Position numbers and translations under genes: made by a program
The notes under the pieces: model-generated
Seen by the model: the letters and a program-made list of their open reading frames with translations, nothing else
The model's database searches: none
Told to the model about the DNA's origin: nothing
Shown: positions 22,422 through 31,176 of the stretch, one piece after another
Position numbering within the stretch: position 1 is the stretch's first letter
Layout: each line of letters begins with the position of its first letter
DNA from: Intestinibacillus massiliensis
GTDB lineage: Bacteria > Bacillota > Clostridia > Oscillospirales > Butyricicoccaceae
Direction of reading: 5' to 3'
DNA: 64,000 bases
NCBI GenBank assembly: GCA_029267335.1
Contig: JAJUJC010000004.1
Location: 183,160-247,159 of the forward strand

Positions 22422-25400
22422 ATGGCAGTTTTAAGATGTTTCGCCGAAAAACGTCCGGGGTTCGATGTGGAGGCGCAAAGCCTGTTTACGAGCCTGCACG
22501 ACTTGCTTGAGATCGGGGGACTCAAGCGCGTGCGCTACCTGTGCCGCTACGATGTTGAAGGGGTAGACGCGGACGCATACGAAAAGGCGAAGCACATCGT
22601 CTTCTCCGAGCCGATGGCGGATACCTGCTATGACGAGGATTTTCCGCGTCCGGCAGGCGCGCATACGGTCCTCGTGGTCGAGCCCCTGCCCGGTCAGTTT
22701 GACCAGCGTGCAGATTCGTGCGCACAGTGCATTCAGCTCATGACGCAAGGCGAGCGTCCCGCGGTCGCCGCGGCACGGGTGTATGTGCTCGAGGGCGAGC
22801 TATCGGAGGATGAGCTCAACAAGGTGCGCTCCTACCTCATCAACCCCGTCGACACGCGCGAAGCGTCGATGGACAAGCCCGCAACGCTGCATGTGCGCTA
22901 TCCCATCCCGACCACGGTCGCGACGGTCGACGGCTTTACGGCGATGGACGAGACCGCGCTGTCCGCGCTGCTGCACCGTCTGGGGCTTGCGATGGATCTG
23001 GATGATCTCAAGTTCCTCCAGCGTTACTTTGCGCAGGATGAGCAGCGTGACCCCACCATCACCGAGGTGCGCATGGTCGATACCTACTGGTCCGATCACT
23101 GCCGCCACACGACCTTCCTGACCGAGATCGACCATGTCACGCTCGACGACCCGCAGGTGCAGGAAGCGTTTGACCGCTATCTCGCCGCGCGCGTCGAGGT
23201 CTACGGCGAGGAAAAGGCGGCAAAGCGTCCGGTCACGCTCATGGACATTGCGACTGCCGCCGCCAAGGTGCTCAAAAAGCGCGGCTATCTCGGCAATCTC
23301 GACGAGTCCGAGGAGATCAACGCGTGCTCCATCCGCGTCGACGCGGAAATCGACGGCAAGACCGAGCCGTGGCTGCTGATGTTCAAAAACGAGACGCATA
23401 ACCACCCGACCGAGATCGAACCCTTCGGCGGCGCAGCGACCTGCCTCGGCGGCGCGATCCGCGATCCGCTCTCCGGCCGCTCCTATGTCTATCAGGCGAT
23501 GCGCGTGACCGGCGCGGGCGACCCGACGGTGCCGCTGTCCGACACTCTCCCCCACAAGCTGCCGCAGCGCAAGCTGTGCCAGACCGCCGCCGCGGGCTAT
23601 GCCTCCTACGGCAACCAGATCGGTCTTGCCACCGGTCTTGTTCACGAAATCTACCATCCCGGTTATGTTGCAAAGCGCATGGAGATCGGCGCGGTCGTCG
23701 GCGCGGCGCCCGCTGCGAATGTGCGCCGCGAAGTGCCCGATCCGGGCGACATCGTCATTCTGCTCGGCGGCCGCACCGGACGCGACGGCTGCGGCGGCGC
23801 GACCGGCTCCTCCAAGAGCCATACTGCGGAGTCGCTCGAGACCTGCGGCGCGGAGGTGCAGAAGGGCAACCCGCCCGAGGAGCGCAAAATCCAGCGTCTG
23901 TTCCGCGACAGCGAGGTCACGCGTATGATCCGCCGCTGCAACGACTTTGGCGCGGGCGGCGTGTCGGTCGCAATCGGCGAGCTTGCCGACGGACTGGACA
24001 TCGACCTCGATCAGGTCCCCAAGAAATATGACGGTCTTGACGGCACCGAACTTGCCATCTCGGAGTCGCAGGAGCGTATGGCGGTCGTCGTCTCCCCCGA
24101 GGATGCGGATCACTTCATCGAAAAGGCACGCCGTGAGAATCTTGAGGCGGTCATCGTCGCCAAGGTGACGGACAAGAACCGCCTGCGTATGACGTGGAAC
24201 GGTGCGACCATCGTCGACGTTTCGCGCGACTTTCTCAACACGAACGGCTGCGCTAAGCACGCGGACGCGATCGTGCCCAAGCTCGATGTGCCCTCCTTCC
24301 TGTGCGACCCCGCAGGCGACGGTCTGCGCGAGCAGCTGCTCAATCACCTGTCCTCGCTCGGCATCTGCCTGGAGCGCGGTCTGGTCGAGCGCTTCGACGG
24401 CTCGATCGGCGCGTCCTCGGTCTTTATGCCCTTTGGCGGCAGAAACCAGCTCACCCCGACACAGGTCATGGCGGCGACCATGCCCGCCCTCGGTGCCCAA
24501 TGCGCGACCGCGTCGGTCATGGCATACGGCTTCGATCCCTACTTCACCGAGCAAAACCCCTTCCTCGGCGCATCCTGCGCGGTGCTCGAGTCGGTCGCGA
24601 AGCTCGTCGCGGCAGGTTGCGACCACACCACCGCCTATCTGACCTTCCAGGAATATTTCGAGCGCCTGAACCGCGACCCGCATCGCTTCGGCATGCCGCT
24701 CGCCGCGCTGCTCGGCGCATACAAGGCGCAGGAGGAGCTGCACCTCGCCGCGATCGGCGGCAAGGACTCCATGTCCGGCACCTATGATGATATGCATGTG
24801 CCGCCCACGCTCGTTTCCTTCGCCATCGCGCCCGAGCGCGCCGACCGGCTGATCTCTCCGGAGTTTAAGGCGGCGGGGCATCCGGTCTACTGCTATGACG
24901 CGGCGTTCGACACCGACGGTGTGCCGGATTACGGTGCGATCATGCAGATGTGGCAGGAGGTGCACGACCTCATCACTGCGGGCAAAATCGTGTCCGCATG
25001 GGCGCTGTCGACGGGCGGCGTCGCGGAGGGTGTGTGCAAAATGGCGATTGGCAACGACATCGGCTTCGCCTTTGACGGCGGCTTCCCGCCCGAGGGGCTG
25101 TTCCTCAAGAACTTTGGCGGCATCCTCGTCGAAGCGGTCGAGCCGCTGCCCGCCGTCTGGCTGGTCGGTTACACGACCGAGGCGCAGACAGTCACGATCG
25201 AGGGCGGCAGCATTGCGCTGCGCGACATCAAATCCGCGCTGGAGGGTACGCTCGAGAACGTGTTCCCGACCCGCGCAGCAGCAGCGGACGACAACCTGCG
25301 CACGGTGTCCTACACCGAGCGCGGTGCACACGCGCCTGCGGTCAAGTCCGCAAAGCCGCTTGCGGTCATTCCGGTGTTCCCGGGCACGAACTGCGAATAT

Positions 25401-26150
25401 GACACTGCCAAGGCGGTCGAAGCCGCGGGCGGTGCCGCCGAGATCATCGTTGTGCGCAACTACTCGCACGATGCACTCGCGCAATCTGCCGAGCAGCTCG
25501 AGCAGGCGATCCACCGCGCGCAAATGGTCATTCTGCCGGGCGGCTTCTCGGGCGGCGACGAGCCGGACGGCTCGGGCAAGTTCATCGCATCCTTCCTGCG
25601 CGCGCCGGGTATCCGCGATGCGGTGCACGAACTGCTGCGCGACCGCGACGGTCTGATGCTCGGCATCTGCAACGGCTTCCAGGCGCTCGTCAAACTCGGA
25701 CTGGTACCCTACGGCGAAATCCGCGACCTGTCCGCTGATGACCCGACCCTGACCTTCAACCTGATCGGCCGCCACCAGAGCCGCTATGTCACGACGCGCG
25801 TCGCGTCGGTCAAGAGCCCGTGGCTGTCCTCGTGCGAGGTCGGCGATCTGCACTCTATTGCGGTATCCCACGGCGAGGGTCGCTTTGTCGCCCCACAGCA
25901 CGTCATTGACGACCTCGCGAAGAACGGTCAGATCGCCTTCCAGTACACCGACCTCGCAGGCAACCCGTCCATGGACATCGCGTGGAACCCGAACGGTTCG
26001 CTGTGCGCGATCGAAGGTATCACCTCGCCCGACGGTCGTGTGCTCGGCAAGATGGGTCATACCGAACGCTATACCCCGTTTGTCGGCCGCAACATCTACG
26101 GCGAAAAGTATCAGCCGCTGTTTGAAAACGGCGTCAACTATTTTAAATAA
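22422..26150 (+). CDS. purL: Phosphoribosylformylglycinamidine synthase, single-chain
   Basis: A 1242-residue PurL that makes FGAM from FGAR, ATP and glutamine in purine synthesis. Order: N-terminal PurS-like region (~1-150), two AIRS-like synthetase halves ([13 protein letters not shown] near 225; [22 protein letters not shown] near 330), then a class I glutaminase domain from ~985 with [19 protein letters not shown], the nucleophile in [10 protein letters not shown] and the His-Glu of MGHTERY. This is the large fused form rather than the PurS/Q/L complex. The start ATG has GGAAAAGGAG upstream. No other pur gene is adjacent. Confidence 0.97.
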   Translation: MAVLRCFAEKRPGFDVEAQSLFTSLHDLLEIGGLKRVRYLCRYDVEGVDADAYEKAKHIVFSEPMADTCYDEDFPRPAGAHTVLVVEPLPGQFDQRADSCAQCIQLMTQGERPAVAAARVYVLEGELSEDELNKVRSYLINPVDTREASMDKPATLHVRYPIPTTVATVDGFTAMDETALSALLHRLGLAMDLDDLKFLQRYFAQDEQRDPTITEVRMVDTYWSDHCRHTTFLTEIDHVTLDDPQVQEAFDRYLAARVEVYGEEKAAKRPVTLMDIATAAAKVLKKRGYLGNLDESEEINACSIRVDAEIDGKTEPWLLMFKNETHNHPTEIEPFGGAATCLGGAIRDPLSGRSYVYQAMRVTGAGDPTVPLSDTLPHKLPQRKLCQTAAAGYASYGNQIGLATGLVHEIYHPGYVAKRMEIGAVVGAAPAANVRREVPDPGDIVILLGGRTGRDGCGGATGSSKSHTAESLETCGAEVQKGNPPEERKIQRLFRDSEVTRMIRRCNDFGAGGVSVAIGELADGLDIDLDQVPKKYDGLDGTELAISESQERMAVVVSPEDADHFIEKARRENLEAVIVAKVTDKNRLRMTWNGATIVDVSRDFLNTNGCAKHADAIVPKLDVPSFLCDPAGDGLREQLLNHLSSLGICLERGLVERFDGSIGASSVFMPFGGRNQLTPTQVMAATMPALGAQCATASVMAYGFDPYFTEQNPFLGASCAVLESVAKLVAAGCDHTTAYLTFQEYFERLNRDPHRFGMPLAALLGAYKAQEELHLAAIGGKDSMSGTYDDMHVPPTLVSFAIAPERADRLISPEFKAAGHPVYCYDAAFDTDGVPDYGAIMQMWQEVHDLITAGKIVSAWALSTGGVAEGVCKMAIGNDIGFAFDGGFPPEGLFLKNFGGILVEAVEPLPAVWLVGYTTEAQTVTIEGGSIALRDIKSALEGTLENVFPTRAAAADDNLRTVSYTERGAHAPAVKSAKPLAVIPVFPGTNCEYDTAKAVEAAGGAAEIIVVRNYSHDALAQSAEQLEQAIHRAQMVILPGGFSGGDEPDGSGKFIASFLRAPGIRDAVHELLRDRDGLMLGICNGFQALVKLGLVPYGEIRDLSADDPTLTFNLIGRHQSRYVTTRVASVKSPWLSSCEVGDLHSIAVSHGEGRFVAPQHVIDDLAKNGQIAFQYTDLAGNPSMDIAWNPNGSLCAIEGITSPDGRVLGKMGHTERYTPFVGRNIYGEKYQPLFENGVNYFK

Positions 26151-26159
26151 GCAGCAACA

Positions 26160-26191
26160 AAGCCGGCAGGCCACGCGCCTGCCGGCTTTTC
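26160..26191 (+). terminator. Terminator of purL
   Basis: AGCCGGCAGGC and GCCTGCCGGCT pair around CACGC, followed by TTTT. Confidence 0.88.
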
Positions 26192-26212
26192 ATCCCACAA
26201 AGGAGAAGATTG

Positions 26213-26455
26213 ATGCGTGCTATTCCGCAGCCGGGCGAACTTTACCGGCACTTTAAGAACAAGCTCTACCAGATCGTCGCGATAGCGGAGCACAGCGAAA
26301 CCCGCGAAACCCTCGTCGTCTACCAGGCGCTTTACGGCGATTTTCGCGTGTTTGCGCGCCCGCTCGACATGTTTCTCAGCGAGGTCGACCGCACCAAATA
26401 CCCCGACGTGCCCCAGACATATCGCTTCGAGCGCATCGACCGCGCGACACTGTGA
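26213..26455 (+). CDS. DUF1653 domain protein
   Basis: An 80-residue protein that is almost entirely a DUF1653 domain: the pattern [28 protein letters not shown] followed by [25 protein letters not shown] is characteristic. The function is unknown; similar domains occur alone or fused to hydrolases. ATG at 26213 with GGAG 7 bases upstream is the start. It lies between two terminators, so it is expressed by purL read-through or an unseen promoter. Confidence 0.88.
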   Translation: MRAIPQPGELYRHFKNKLYQIVAIAEHSETRETLVVYQALYGDFRVFARPLDMFLSEVDRTKYPDVPQTYRFERIDRATL

Positions 26456-26466
26456 CCGTTCACCCT

Positions 26467-26501
26467 TCACCGGCGATTTGCTTCGCCGGTGATTTTTTTG
26501 A
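26467..26501 (+). terminator. Terminator after the DUF1653 gene
   Basis: TCACCGGCGA and TCGCCGGTGA pair, followed by seven T. Confidence 0.88.
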
Positions 26502-26509
26502 GAGGATGC

Positions 26510-26538
26510 TTGACATTATCTCTAGTTAGAGATAGCAT
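26510..26538 (+). promoter_or_regulatory. Sigma-A promoter with MarR-type operator in its spacer
   Basis: TTGACA (26510-26515) and TAGCAT (26533-26538) are 17 bases apart. The spacer is filled by the palindrome TATCTCTA-GT-TAGAGATA (26517-26534), the size and symmetry of MarR-family operators. The only downstream intact gene is the nitroreductase. Confidence 0.75.
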
Positions 26539-26718
26539 GGAATCAAAGTAGGACACCGTAGGGCAAAAACGGAACTCAATATACTCATCCGGCTGCATGG
26601 CACCGCGAACGAAATCGACCGCCGCTGCTCGATTTTACAACGCACCCCGGCGGGACGCGCGCTGATTGCGCAGATCTACCCCCTCAACGAAGAAATGATC
26701 CTGCGGCAGATGGACTGT
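26537..26718 (+). pseudogene. Remnant of a MarR-family regulator
   Basis: After an ATG at 26537 the frame stops at codon 5 (TAG). In another frame, positions 26563-26718 encode a stretch reading ILIRLHGTANEIDRRC then SILQRTPAGRALIAQ, which matches the wing (DRR...L..TPAGRAL) and following helix of MarR proteins. The rest of the gene is missing. A promoter with a MarR-type palindrome is still present upstream and a nitroreductase, a frequent partner of such regulators, lies downstream. Assignment rests on a short match. Confidence 0.5.
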
Positions 26719-26805
26719 TCGAGCGCGCACTTTCCTCAAAAACAACATCACCTAGGAATAAATACAATATTTTTTAAGTGGAATCGCCGCAGGAAGGACA
26801 ATATC

Positions 26806-27378
26806 ATGGGAATATTACAATCTTTACAGGGCAGAAGAAGCTATTACGGCATCAACGCAGACCTGCCGGTCTCGCAGGAGATCGTGGAACAGCACATCGC
26901 ACAGCTTACCGAACTTGTGCCGGATGCGTTAAATATGAAGAGTTCGCGCGTCGTCGTCGCCTTTGACGATGCGCACCGCAAGCTGTGGGATGCCATTTAT
27001 GACGCGTTCGGCGGCAAGGTACCGCGTGAGAAGATCGACTCCTTCCGCGCGGGCGCAGGCACGGTGCTATACTTCTACGACGAAGCCACGGTCGAGCGCT
27101 TGCAGCAAAAGTTCCCCGCTTATGCGGATAACTTTCCGCTGTGGGCGCTGCAAGCGAGCGGTATGTTACAGCTTTCCGTCTGGAGCGGTCTGCGCGATCT
27201 CGACATCGGCGCATCGCTGCAACATTATAATCCCGTCATCGACAGCAAGGTGCGCGAGCTGTTTGAGGTACCGGAGCACTACCGCCTGATCGCGCAGATG
27301 CCCTTCGGCGGCATCGCGGCAGAGCCGGCAGCCAAGGAAAAAGAGGACATCAGCCGCCGCGTAACGGTCTTCCGCTGA
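26806..27378 (+). CDS. Nitroreductase-family FMN protein
   Basis: A 190-residue nitroreductase-fold protein. The N-terminal LQGRRSYYGINADLPVS replaces the usual RRSIRxF flavin-phosphate motif. SSRVVVAFDDAHRKLWDAIYD and a late MPFGGIAAEPAAKE agree with the HBN1-like (oxidative-stress/fatty-acid-regulated) subgroup. It probably uses NAD(P)H and FMN to reduce nitro or quinone compounds. The ATG at 26806 has AGGAAGGA upstream. Longer upstream frames belong to the MarR relic. Confidence 0.9.
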   Translation: MGILQSLQGRRSYYGINADLPVSQEIVEQHIAQLTELVPDALNMKSSRVVVAFDDAHRKLWDAIYDAFGGKVPREKIDSFRAGAGTVLYFYDEATVERLQQKFPAYADNFPLWALQASGMLQLSVWSGLRDLDIGASLQHYNPVIDSKVRELFEVPEHYRLIAQMPFGGIAAEPAAKEKEDISRRVTVFR

Positions 27379-27395
27379 TCCGCATACAACGGCGC

Positions 27396-27433
27396 AAAAA
27401 AACAGGTCGAAGCCTAGGCTTCGACCTGTTTTT
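27396..27433. terminator. Bidirectional terminator between nitroreductase and SLH gene
   Basis: AAAAACAGGTCGAAGCC and GGCTTCGACCTGTTTTT form a perfect palindrome. Confidence 0.9.
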
Positions 27434-27451
27434 ACGCTCTCTTCTTTTCGT

Positions 27452-28525
27452 TTATCCGCGCTGATAATAGACCGCGACGACCTCGCCCTTGTCGTTAAAG
27501 GCGGGTTCGCCCGCACTGTATACCCCGCTGGTCGATTGCAGACCGGCAAGCGCACAATACGGCGCGACCTGAATGGACAGGCAGTTTTCCGCGACCGGCA
27601 CTTCGCTGCCGTTCACGAGCAGCTTGCCGCCGCTCCAGGTGATCTGCTTGTCGATCGGCTCGGAGGCGCCGAGTTTGACCTCATAGCCGCTGTCGGTCTT
27701 GCGAAAATCGAGCAGCGTCATCAGTCCGGCATAGTTGCGCTTGCTGTCATAATCGACGATCGTTGCACCGCTGTAGATTTTGTCTCCGACGCATACATTG
27801 ACGCGTGCGGGATGTGCGACATAATGCGGGCCCGTCGCGCTGTTTTCGATCATCATCGCACGGTACAACATGACGGACATCTCCGCGCGGGTCACGCCGG
27901 CACGCGGCGCGAGCCGCCCCTGTTCGTCCCCGCCGATGACCTCCGCCGCGACCAGCTTGCCGATGGAATCCGACGCGTAATCGTCGATCTGCGCGACATC
28001 GACAAAGCCGTCGAGCGAACTGTTTGTGAACTGATAGCCTGCCCTCTCGAGTGTGCGCAGCAGGAATACCATCGCATCCTGCCGCGAGATCGGCGCATCC
28101 GGCAGGAACTTGCCGCCGTCGCCGCTCGTAATGCCCAGACTGCGCGCCGCGCGCACCGCATCGGCATAGTATGCATCCGCAGGCACATCGGGGAACAGCG
28201 TGCCGCTTGTCGCGTAGTTGCTCATACCGTACGCACGGTACAGCATCAGCACGAAATCCGCGCGTGTCATGCCCGCCTCCGGCTCAAACAGATACTGTCC
28301 TGTTCCCTTTGCCACGCCAACCGTTGCCAGATAATCGATCTGATGGAATGCCCAGCCGTAATCCGCAGTAACATCGTAAAAATACACCGACTGATTGGTC
28401 ACATACGCATACTGTGCGCTGGATGGCGTATCCGCCGCATAGACTGTGATATTCTGCATCGTCACGAACGCCGTCAGCAGCAGCAGGCAGAGTGCGCGCA
28501 GCGTCCGCTTCCAAAGTTCTTTCAC
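27452..28525 (-). CDS. Secreted protein with three S-layer-homology (SLH) domains
   Basis: A 357-residue exported protein. A signal peptide (LCLLLLTAFVTMQNITVYAAD) ends near residue 32. Three SLH repeats follow at ~55-105, ~110-165 and ~170-225, each with the TRADFVLMLYRA, SRQDAMVFLLRT or TRAEMSVMLYRA helix that binds pyruvylated wall polymers. The last ~130 residues, with AEIDK-like strands such as GGKLLVNGSEVPV, resemble a copper-amine-oxidase-N-type beta region and form the exposed part. A GTG at 28525 with AGAGGTG upstream is preferred to a GTG three codons earlier. Confidence 0.88.
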   Translation of the reverse strand: MKELWKRTLRALCLLLLTAFVTMQNITVYAADTPSSAQYAYVTNQSVYFYDVTADYGWAFHQIDYLATVGVAKGTGQYLFEPEAGMTRADFVLMLYRAYGMSNYATSGTLFPDVPADAYYADAVRAARSLGITSGDGGKFLPDAPISRQDAMVFLLRTLERAGYQFTNSSLDGFVDVAQIDDYASDSIGKLVAAEVIGGDEQGRLAPRAGVTRAEMSVMLYRAMMIENSATGPHYVAHPARVNVCVGDKIYSGATIVDYDSKRNYAGLMTLLDFRKTDSGYEVKLGASEPIDKQITWSGGKLLVNGSEVPVAENCLSIQVAPYCALAGLQSTSGVYSAGEPAFNDKGEVVAVYYQRG

Positions 28526-28634
28526 TTGATTCACCTCTTGTAACTATATCGTAACCTTTGTTACCATCGTGTCATTATATCACATCGTCACAAGAGATGT
28601 AAAGAAAAAGTATTTCTTTACCGCAAATTTGCGT

Positions 28635-29288
28635 TTATTTTGCGTTTTTCTGCTCTTTTTGATGCCAAAAATAACTCATGATCGTCGGTATCAGCGTTGC
28701 CGCCGCAATCAGGAGCATCATCACGACAAAGCGCGGTGTGGCGGGCAGCAGCGCGCCCGGCAGCATGAGCACGCCCGCAGCGAACAACAGCCGTCCGCCC
28801 AAACGGTGTGTGCGCGTCCACACGCTGTCGCTCGACAGCGTCCACGGGGTCTTGATGCCGCAAAAGAAGTTGCGGCGGAATTGGGGCATCATGTTACCAA
28901 GCCCGATGAACAGCAGCGCGACGAGCAACGTGACTACCACGCCGACATCCACCGTGTTCGGGTAAAAGCTCTCGACCAACACCACGCCGACCATTACCGT
29001 CAGAAAGACGAGCATAAACCACTGAAAAGTACGATACGGCACGGCAAATTTGGTGTAGTTGCGCTTCTGTGGGTCTATCTTTGGCAGCACGCGGAACAGC
29101 ACCGCAAACGTGGGCGAAAGCGCCGCTACGATCCAAAGCTGCCACTTCGCATCATAACGTACACCGCCTTCCACATCCCAGTGCATCGGGATACGTTCGG
29201 GCAGATGCGCATAACATACCGCCACAAGCACCATCGGCAGCAGCGCCATCACCCAGTAGGCGATCTCTTTTTTCGTTATTTTAGGCAT
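28635..29288 (-). CDS. sdpI: SdpI-family membrane protein (DUF1648)
   Basis: A 217-residue membrane protein with about six helices. The N-terminal half has the DUF1648 pattern YAHLPERIPMHWDVEGG. The second half has the SdpI signature GLGNMMPQFRRNFFCGIKTPWTLSSDSVWTRTHRLGG. B. subtilis SdpI is the immunity and signalling protein for the SDP cannibalism toxin; other members have no proven role. It shares 8 bases with the upstream ArsR-family gene, repeating the sdpR-sdpI arrangement. No toxin genes (sdpABC) are nearby. Confidence 0.9.
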   Translation of the reverse strand: MPKITKKEIAYWVMALLPMVLVAVCYAHLPERIPMHWDVEGGVRYDAKWQLWIVAALSPTFAVLFRVLPKIDPQKRNYTKFAVPYRTFQWFMLVFLTVMVGVVLVESFYPNTVDVGVVVTLLVALLFIGLGNMMPQFRRNFFCGIKTPWTLSSDSVWTRTHRLGGRLLFAAGVLMLPGALLPATPRFVVMMLLIAAATLIPTIMSYFWHQKEQKNAK

Positions 29289-29556
29289 CCTCGTTTCCTC
29301 CCCGCAGCGCGGTCATCCAGCCGATCAGTTCGTCCACGACCGACATGTTCAGCTCATAATAAATGTATTTCCCCTGTTTTTCATCTAGCACCAGTCCCGC
29401 ATCACGCAAAATCGCGAGATGATGGGAGACCGTCGCGCCCGATACGTCGAAGCGTGCGGCGATGTCGCCCGCCGCCATCGGCCCACCTTGCAGCAAATGC
29501 AGAATGTCGCGCCGGATCGGGTCGGACAGCGCGCGAAAGCTCTGCTGAAATCCCAT
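29281..29556 (-). CDS. sdpR: ArsR-family autorepressor, SdpR-like
   Basis: A 91-residue winged-helix protein: ALSDPIRRDILHLLQGGPMAAGDIAARF, then SGATVSHHLAILRDAGLV and an EKQGKYIYYELN wing. It lacks ArsR metal-binding cysteines, which fits the SdpR group that is controlled by capture at a membrane SdpI protein. The ATG at 29556 has GAGG 8 bases upstream. Two similar operator-like sequences flank its promoter. Confidence 0.88.
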   Translation of the reverse strand: MGFQQSFRALSDPIRRDILHLLQGGPMAAGDIAARFDVSGATVSHHLAILRDAGLVLDEKQGKYIYYELNMSVVDELIGWMTALRGGNEDA

Positions 29557-29573
29557 AGGCTCTTCCTCATTTC

Positions 29574-29637
29574 GATGTTTGTCTAAATGTAGGATAGCGC
29601 TTCGGCTGCGTTTTGTCAAGATACATTTAGATGTTTA
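29574..29637 (-). promoter_or_regulatory. sdpRI promoter with flanking inverted operator sites
   Basis: Reverse strand: TTGACA (29614-29619), 17 bases, TATCCT (29591-29596). GATGTTTGTCTAAATGTA (29574-29591) and TACATTTAGATGTTTA (29622-29637) are inverted copies of one site, one at the -10/start and one upstream of the -35. Confidence 0.72.
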
Positions 29638-29653
29638 TCAAAATATCTCAGGA

Positions 29654-29686
29654 CATGAAAAAACCGGCGATCCTGCCGGTTTTTCC
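29654..29686 (+). terminator. Hairpin terminator between sdpR promoter and rpsT
   Basis: AAAAAACCGGC pairs with GCCGGTTTTT. It may stop transcripts entering from either side. Confidence 0.65.
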
Positions 29687-29700
29687 TGCCACTTGTAACT

Positions 29701-29734
29701 AAAAAGCCCGCCTTCTACAACCAAAGGCAGGCTT
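29701..29734 (-). terminator. Terminator of rpsT
   Basis: Reverse strand: GCCTGCCTTTGG and a complementary AAGGCGGGC, followed by TTTTT. It lies 20 bases past the rpsT stop. Confidence 0.8.
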
Positions 29735-29754
29735 CACAGTTCCTGTATTCGCTT

Positions 29755-30018
29755 TTAGCCCATGGCATTCAGCTTTAAGGTCAGGGCGCTCTTCTTGTTC
29801 GCTGCGTTGTTCTTGTGCATGATGTGCTTGGCACACGCCTGATCGACAGCCTTAACGGCAGCCTTATACGCGACCTCAGCCTCCGGCTTATCACCAGAAA
29901 CGACAGCGGCGTCGAACTTCTTGAGGACGGTCTTAAGAGCGGACTTTACCACCTGGTTCTGCATGTTCTTGACGCGGGTCACGAGGACGCGCTTCTTAGC
30001 GGACTTGATATTCGGCAT
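29755..30018 (-). CDS. rpsT: 30S ribosomal protein S20
   Basis: An 87-residue S20 protein that binds 16S rRNA. It starts MPNIKSAKKRVLV and has the usual alternating Lys-rich and Ala-rich helices, with the family end region HKNNAANKKSALTLKLN. AGGAGG is placed ideally before the ATG. It is monocistronic, diverging from gpr, a gene order shared with Bacillus (rpsT-gpr-spoIIP). Confidence 0.97.
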   Translation of the reverse strand: MPNIKSAKKRVLVTRVKNMQNQVVKSALKTVLKKFDAAVVSGDKPEAEVAYKAAVKAVDQACAKHIMHKNNAANKKSALTLKLNAMG

Positions 30019-30160
30019 TGATGTTACACCTCCTTTGAGCCTATTCGTCAGTGCTTTTTATTTTACCACCGGTCGCGCAAAAAAGCAAGCTTTTTTTTCG
30101 CTTTTTCCGTATCATGCCCGCTTTTTTCCGCAAACTAGCCGTATAAAGGAGGAGATTCCC

Positions 30161-31054
30161 ATGTCTTATCGTACGGACCTCGCGGTCGAGTCGCTCGAAG
30201 CTGCCGCGCGCGCGGGCGTGCGCACGGATGCGCGGCACGGCGTGCGGCAGGAAACCCGCGACATCGCGGGCTACAGCGTCACCTGTGTGCGCATCGAAAG
30301 CGACGAGGGTGCACGCGCGATCGGTAAGCCGCGCGGCAGCTACATCACGCTGACGCTCGGCGGTGCGCTGCGGCGCGAGCAGGATGCTTTTCCGCGCGCG
30401 GTCGACGCGCTGTCGCAGCAGCTTTCCGCGCTGCTTGCGGATACCGGGGAAGGGCCGGTACTCGTCGTCGGTCTGGGCAACCGCGACATCACTCCGGACG
30501 CACTCGGGCCGCTGACCATCGAAAACGTGCTCGCAACGCGCCATCTGGTCGGCGGCGCACTGCCCTATTTCAAGGACTGGCGCGCGGTTTCCGCGGTCGC
30601 GCCCGGTGTGCTCGGGCAGACCGGCGTCGAGGTCGGAGAGCTTGTCTGTGGCATCCTCAAAACCGTTGCGCCGCGCGCGGTCATTGCGGTCGATGCGCTC
30701 GCGGCGGGGCGGCTGTCGCATCTGCTGCGCACGGTGCAGCTTTCCGACGCAGGCATCGTGCCCGGCGCGGGCGTGGGCAATGCGCGCTTTGCGCTTGATC
30801 GCAAAACCCTCGGCGTGCCGGTGATTGCGGTCGGCGTGCCCACGGTGGTCGACGGCGCGACCATCGCGAGCGAGATCACGCGCCAGTCGGGTGCGGCGTG
30901 TGAGGCGCTCGACGATCTGGGCGCGCCGGTCTTTGTCACCACCCGCGACATCGACCGTGAGGTCGCGGAGGTCGCGCGCGTCATCGGCTATGCGATCGAC
31001 AAGGCGCTGCATCCGCAGCTTTCGGTCGAGGACATCGACCAGTTCTTGTCCTAA
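30161..31054 (+). CDS. gpr: Germination protease GPR
   Basis: A 297-residue aspartic-type endopeptidase that degrades small acid-soluble spore proteins during germination. It is made as an inactive zymogen in the forespore; family features are the N-terminal TDLAVE segment near the pro-region cleavage zone, VVGLGNRDITPDALGP, and the late VPVIAVGVPTVVDGATI. The ATG at 30161 follows AAAGGAGGAG. The preceding frame extension is an artefact of antisense rpsT. spoIIP follows after 122 bases. Confidence 0.96.
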   Translation: MSYRTDLAVESLEAAARAGVRTDARHGVRQETRDIAGYSVTCVRIESDEGARAIGKPRGSYITLTLGGALRREQDAFPRAVDALSQQLSALLADTGEGPVLVVGLGNRDITPDALGPLTIENVLATRHLVGGALPYFKDWRAVSAVAPGVLGQTGVEVGELVCGILKTVAPRAVIAVDALAAGRLSHLLRTVQLSDAGIVPGAGVGNARFALDRKTLGVPVIAVGVPTVVDGATIASEITRQSGAACEALDDLGAPVFVTTRDIDREVAEVARVIGYAIDKALHPQLSVEDIDQFLS

Positions 31055-31112
31055 ATGCCGCTATTCTGTTATTATTTTATATCTAATTACAAATGGTATT
31101 TGAAAATTGCCG

Positions 31113-31145
31113 TCATATGCACGTTCCCACCCGCATAGTCTGTTA
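31113..31145 (+). promoter_or_regulatory. Possible sigma-E-type promoter of spoIIP
   Basis: TCATATG (31113-31119), 14-base spacer, CATAGTCT (31134-31141). This resembles the sigma-E pattern (ATATT, 14-15 bases, CATACAnT). spoIIP is a sigma-E gene in Bacillus. Confidence 0.5.
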
Positions 31146-31176
31146 GTATCCAAAACAAACGGAAGGTGGGACAGCC

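Noticed and set aside
22800..26174. A 1124-codon open frame antisense to purL
   Set aside because: GC-rich coding DNA leaves few stop codons on the other strand; the translation is Arg/His/Asp-rich with no domain, while the forward frame is a complete PurL.
22152..31145. The 13-mer GCATAGTCTGTTA present at 22152 and again at 31133 as a possible mobile or dispersed repeat
   Set aside because: Only two copies, no flanking similarity; a shared sporulation-type -10 sequence explains it better.
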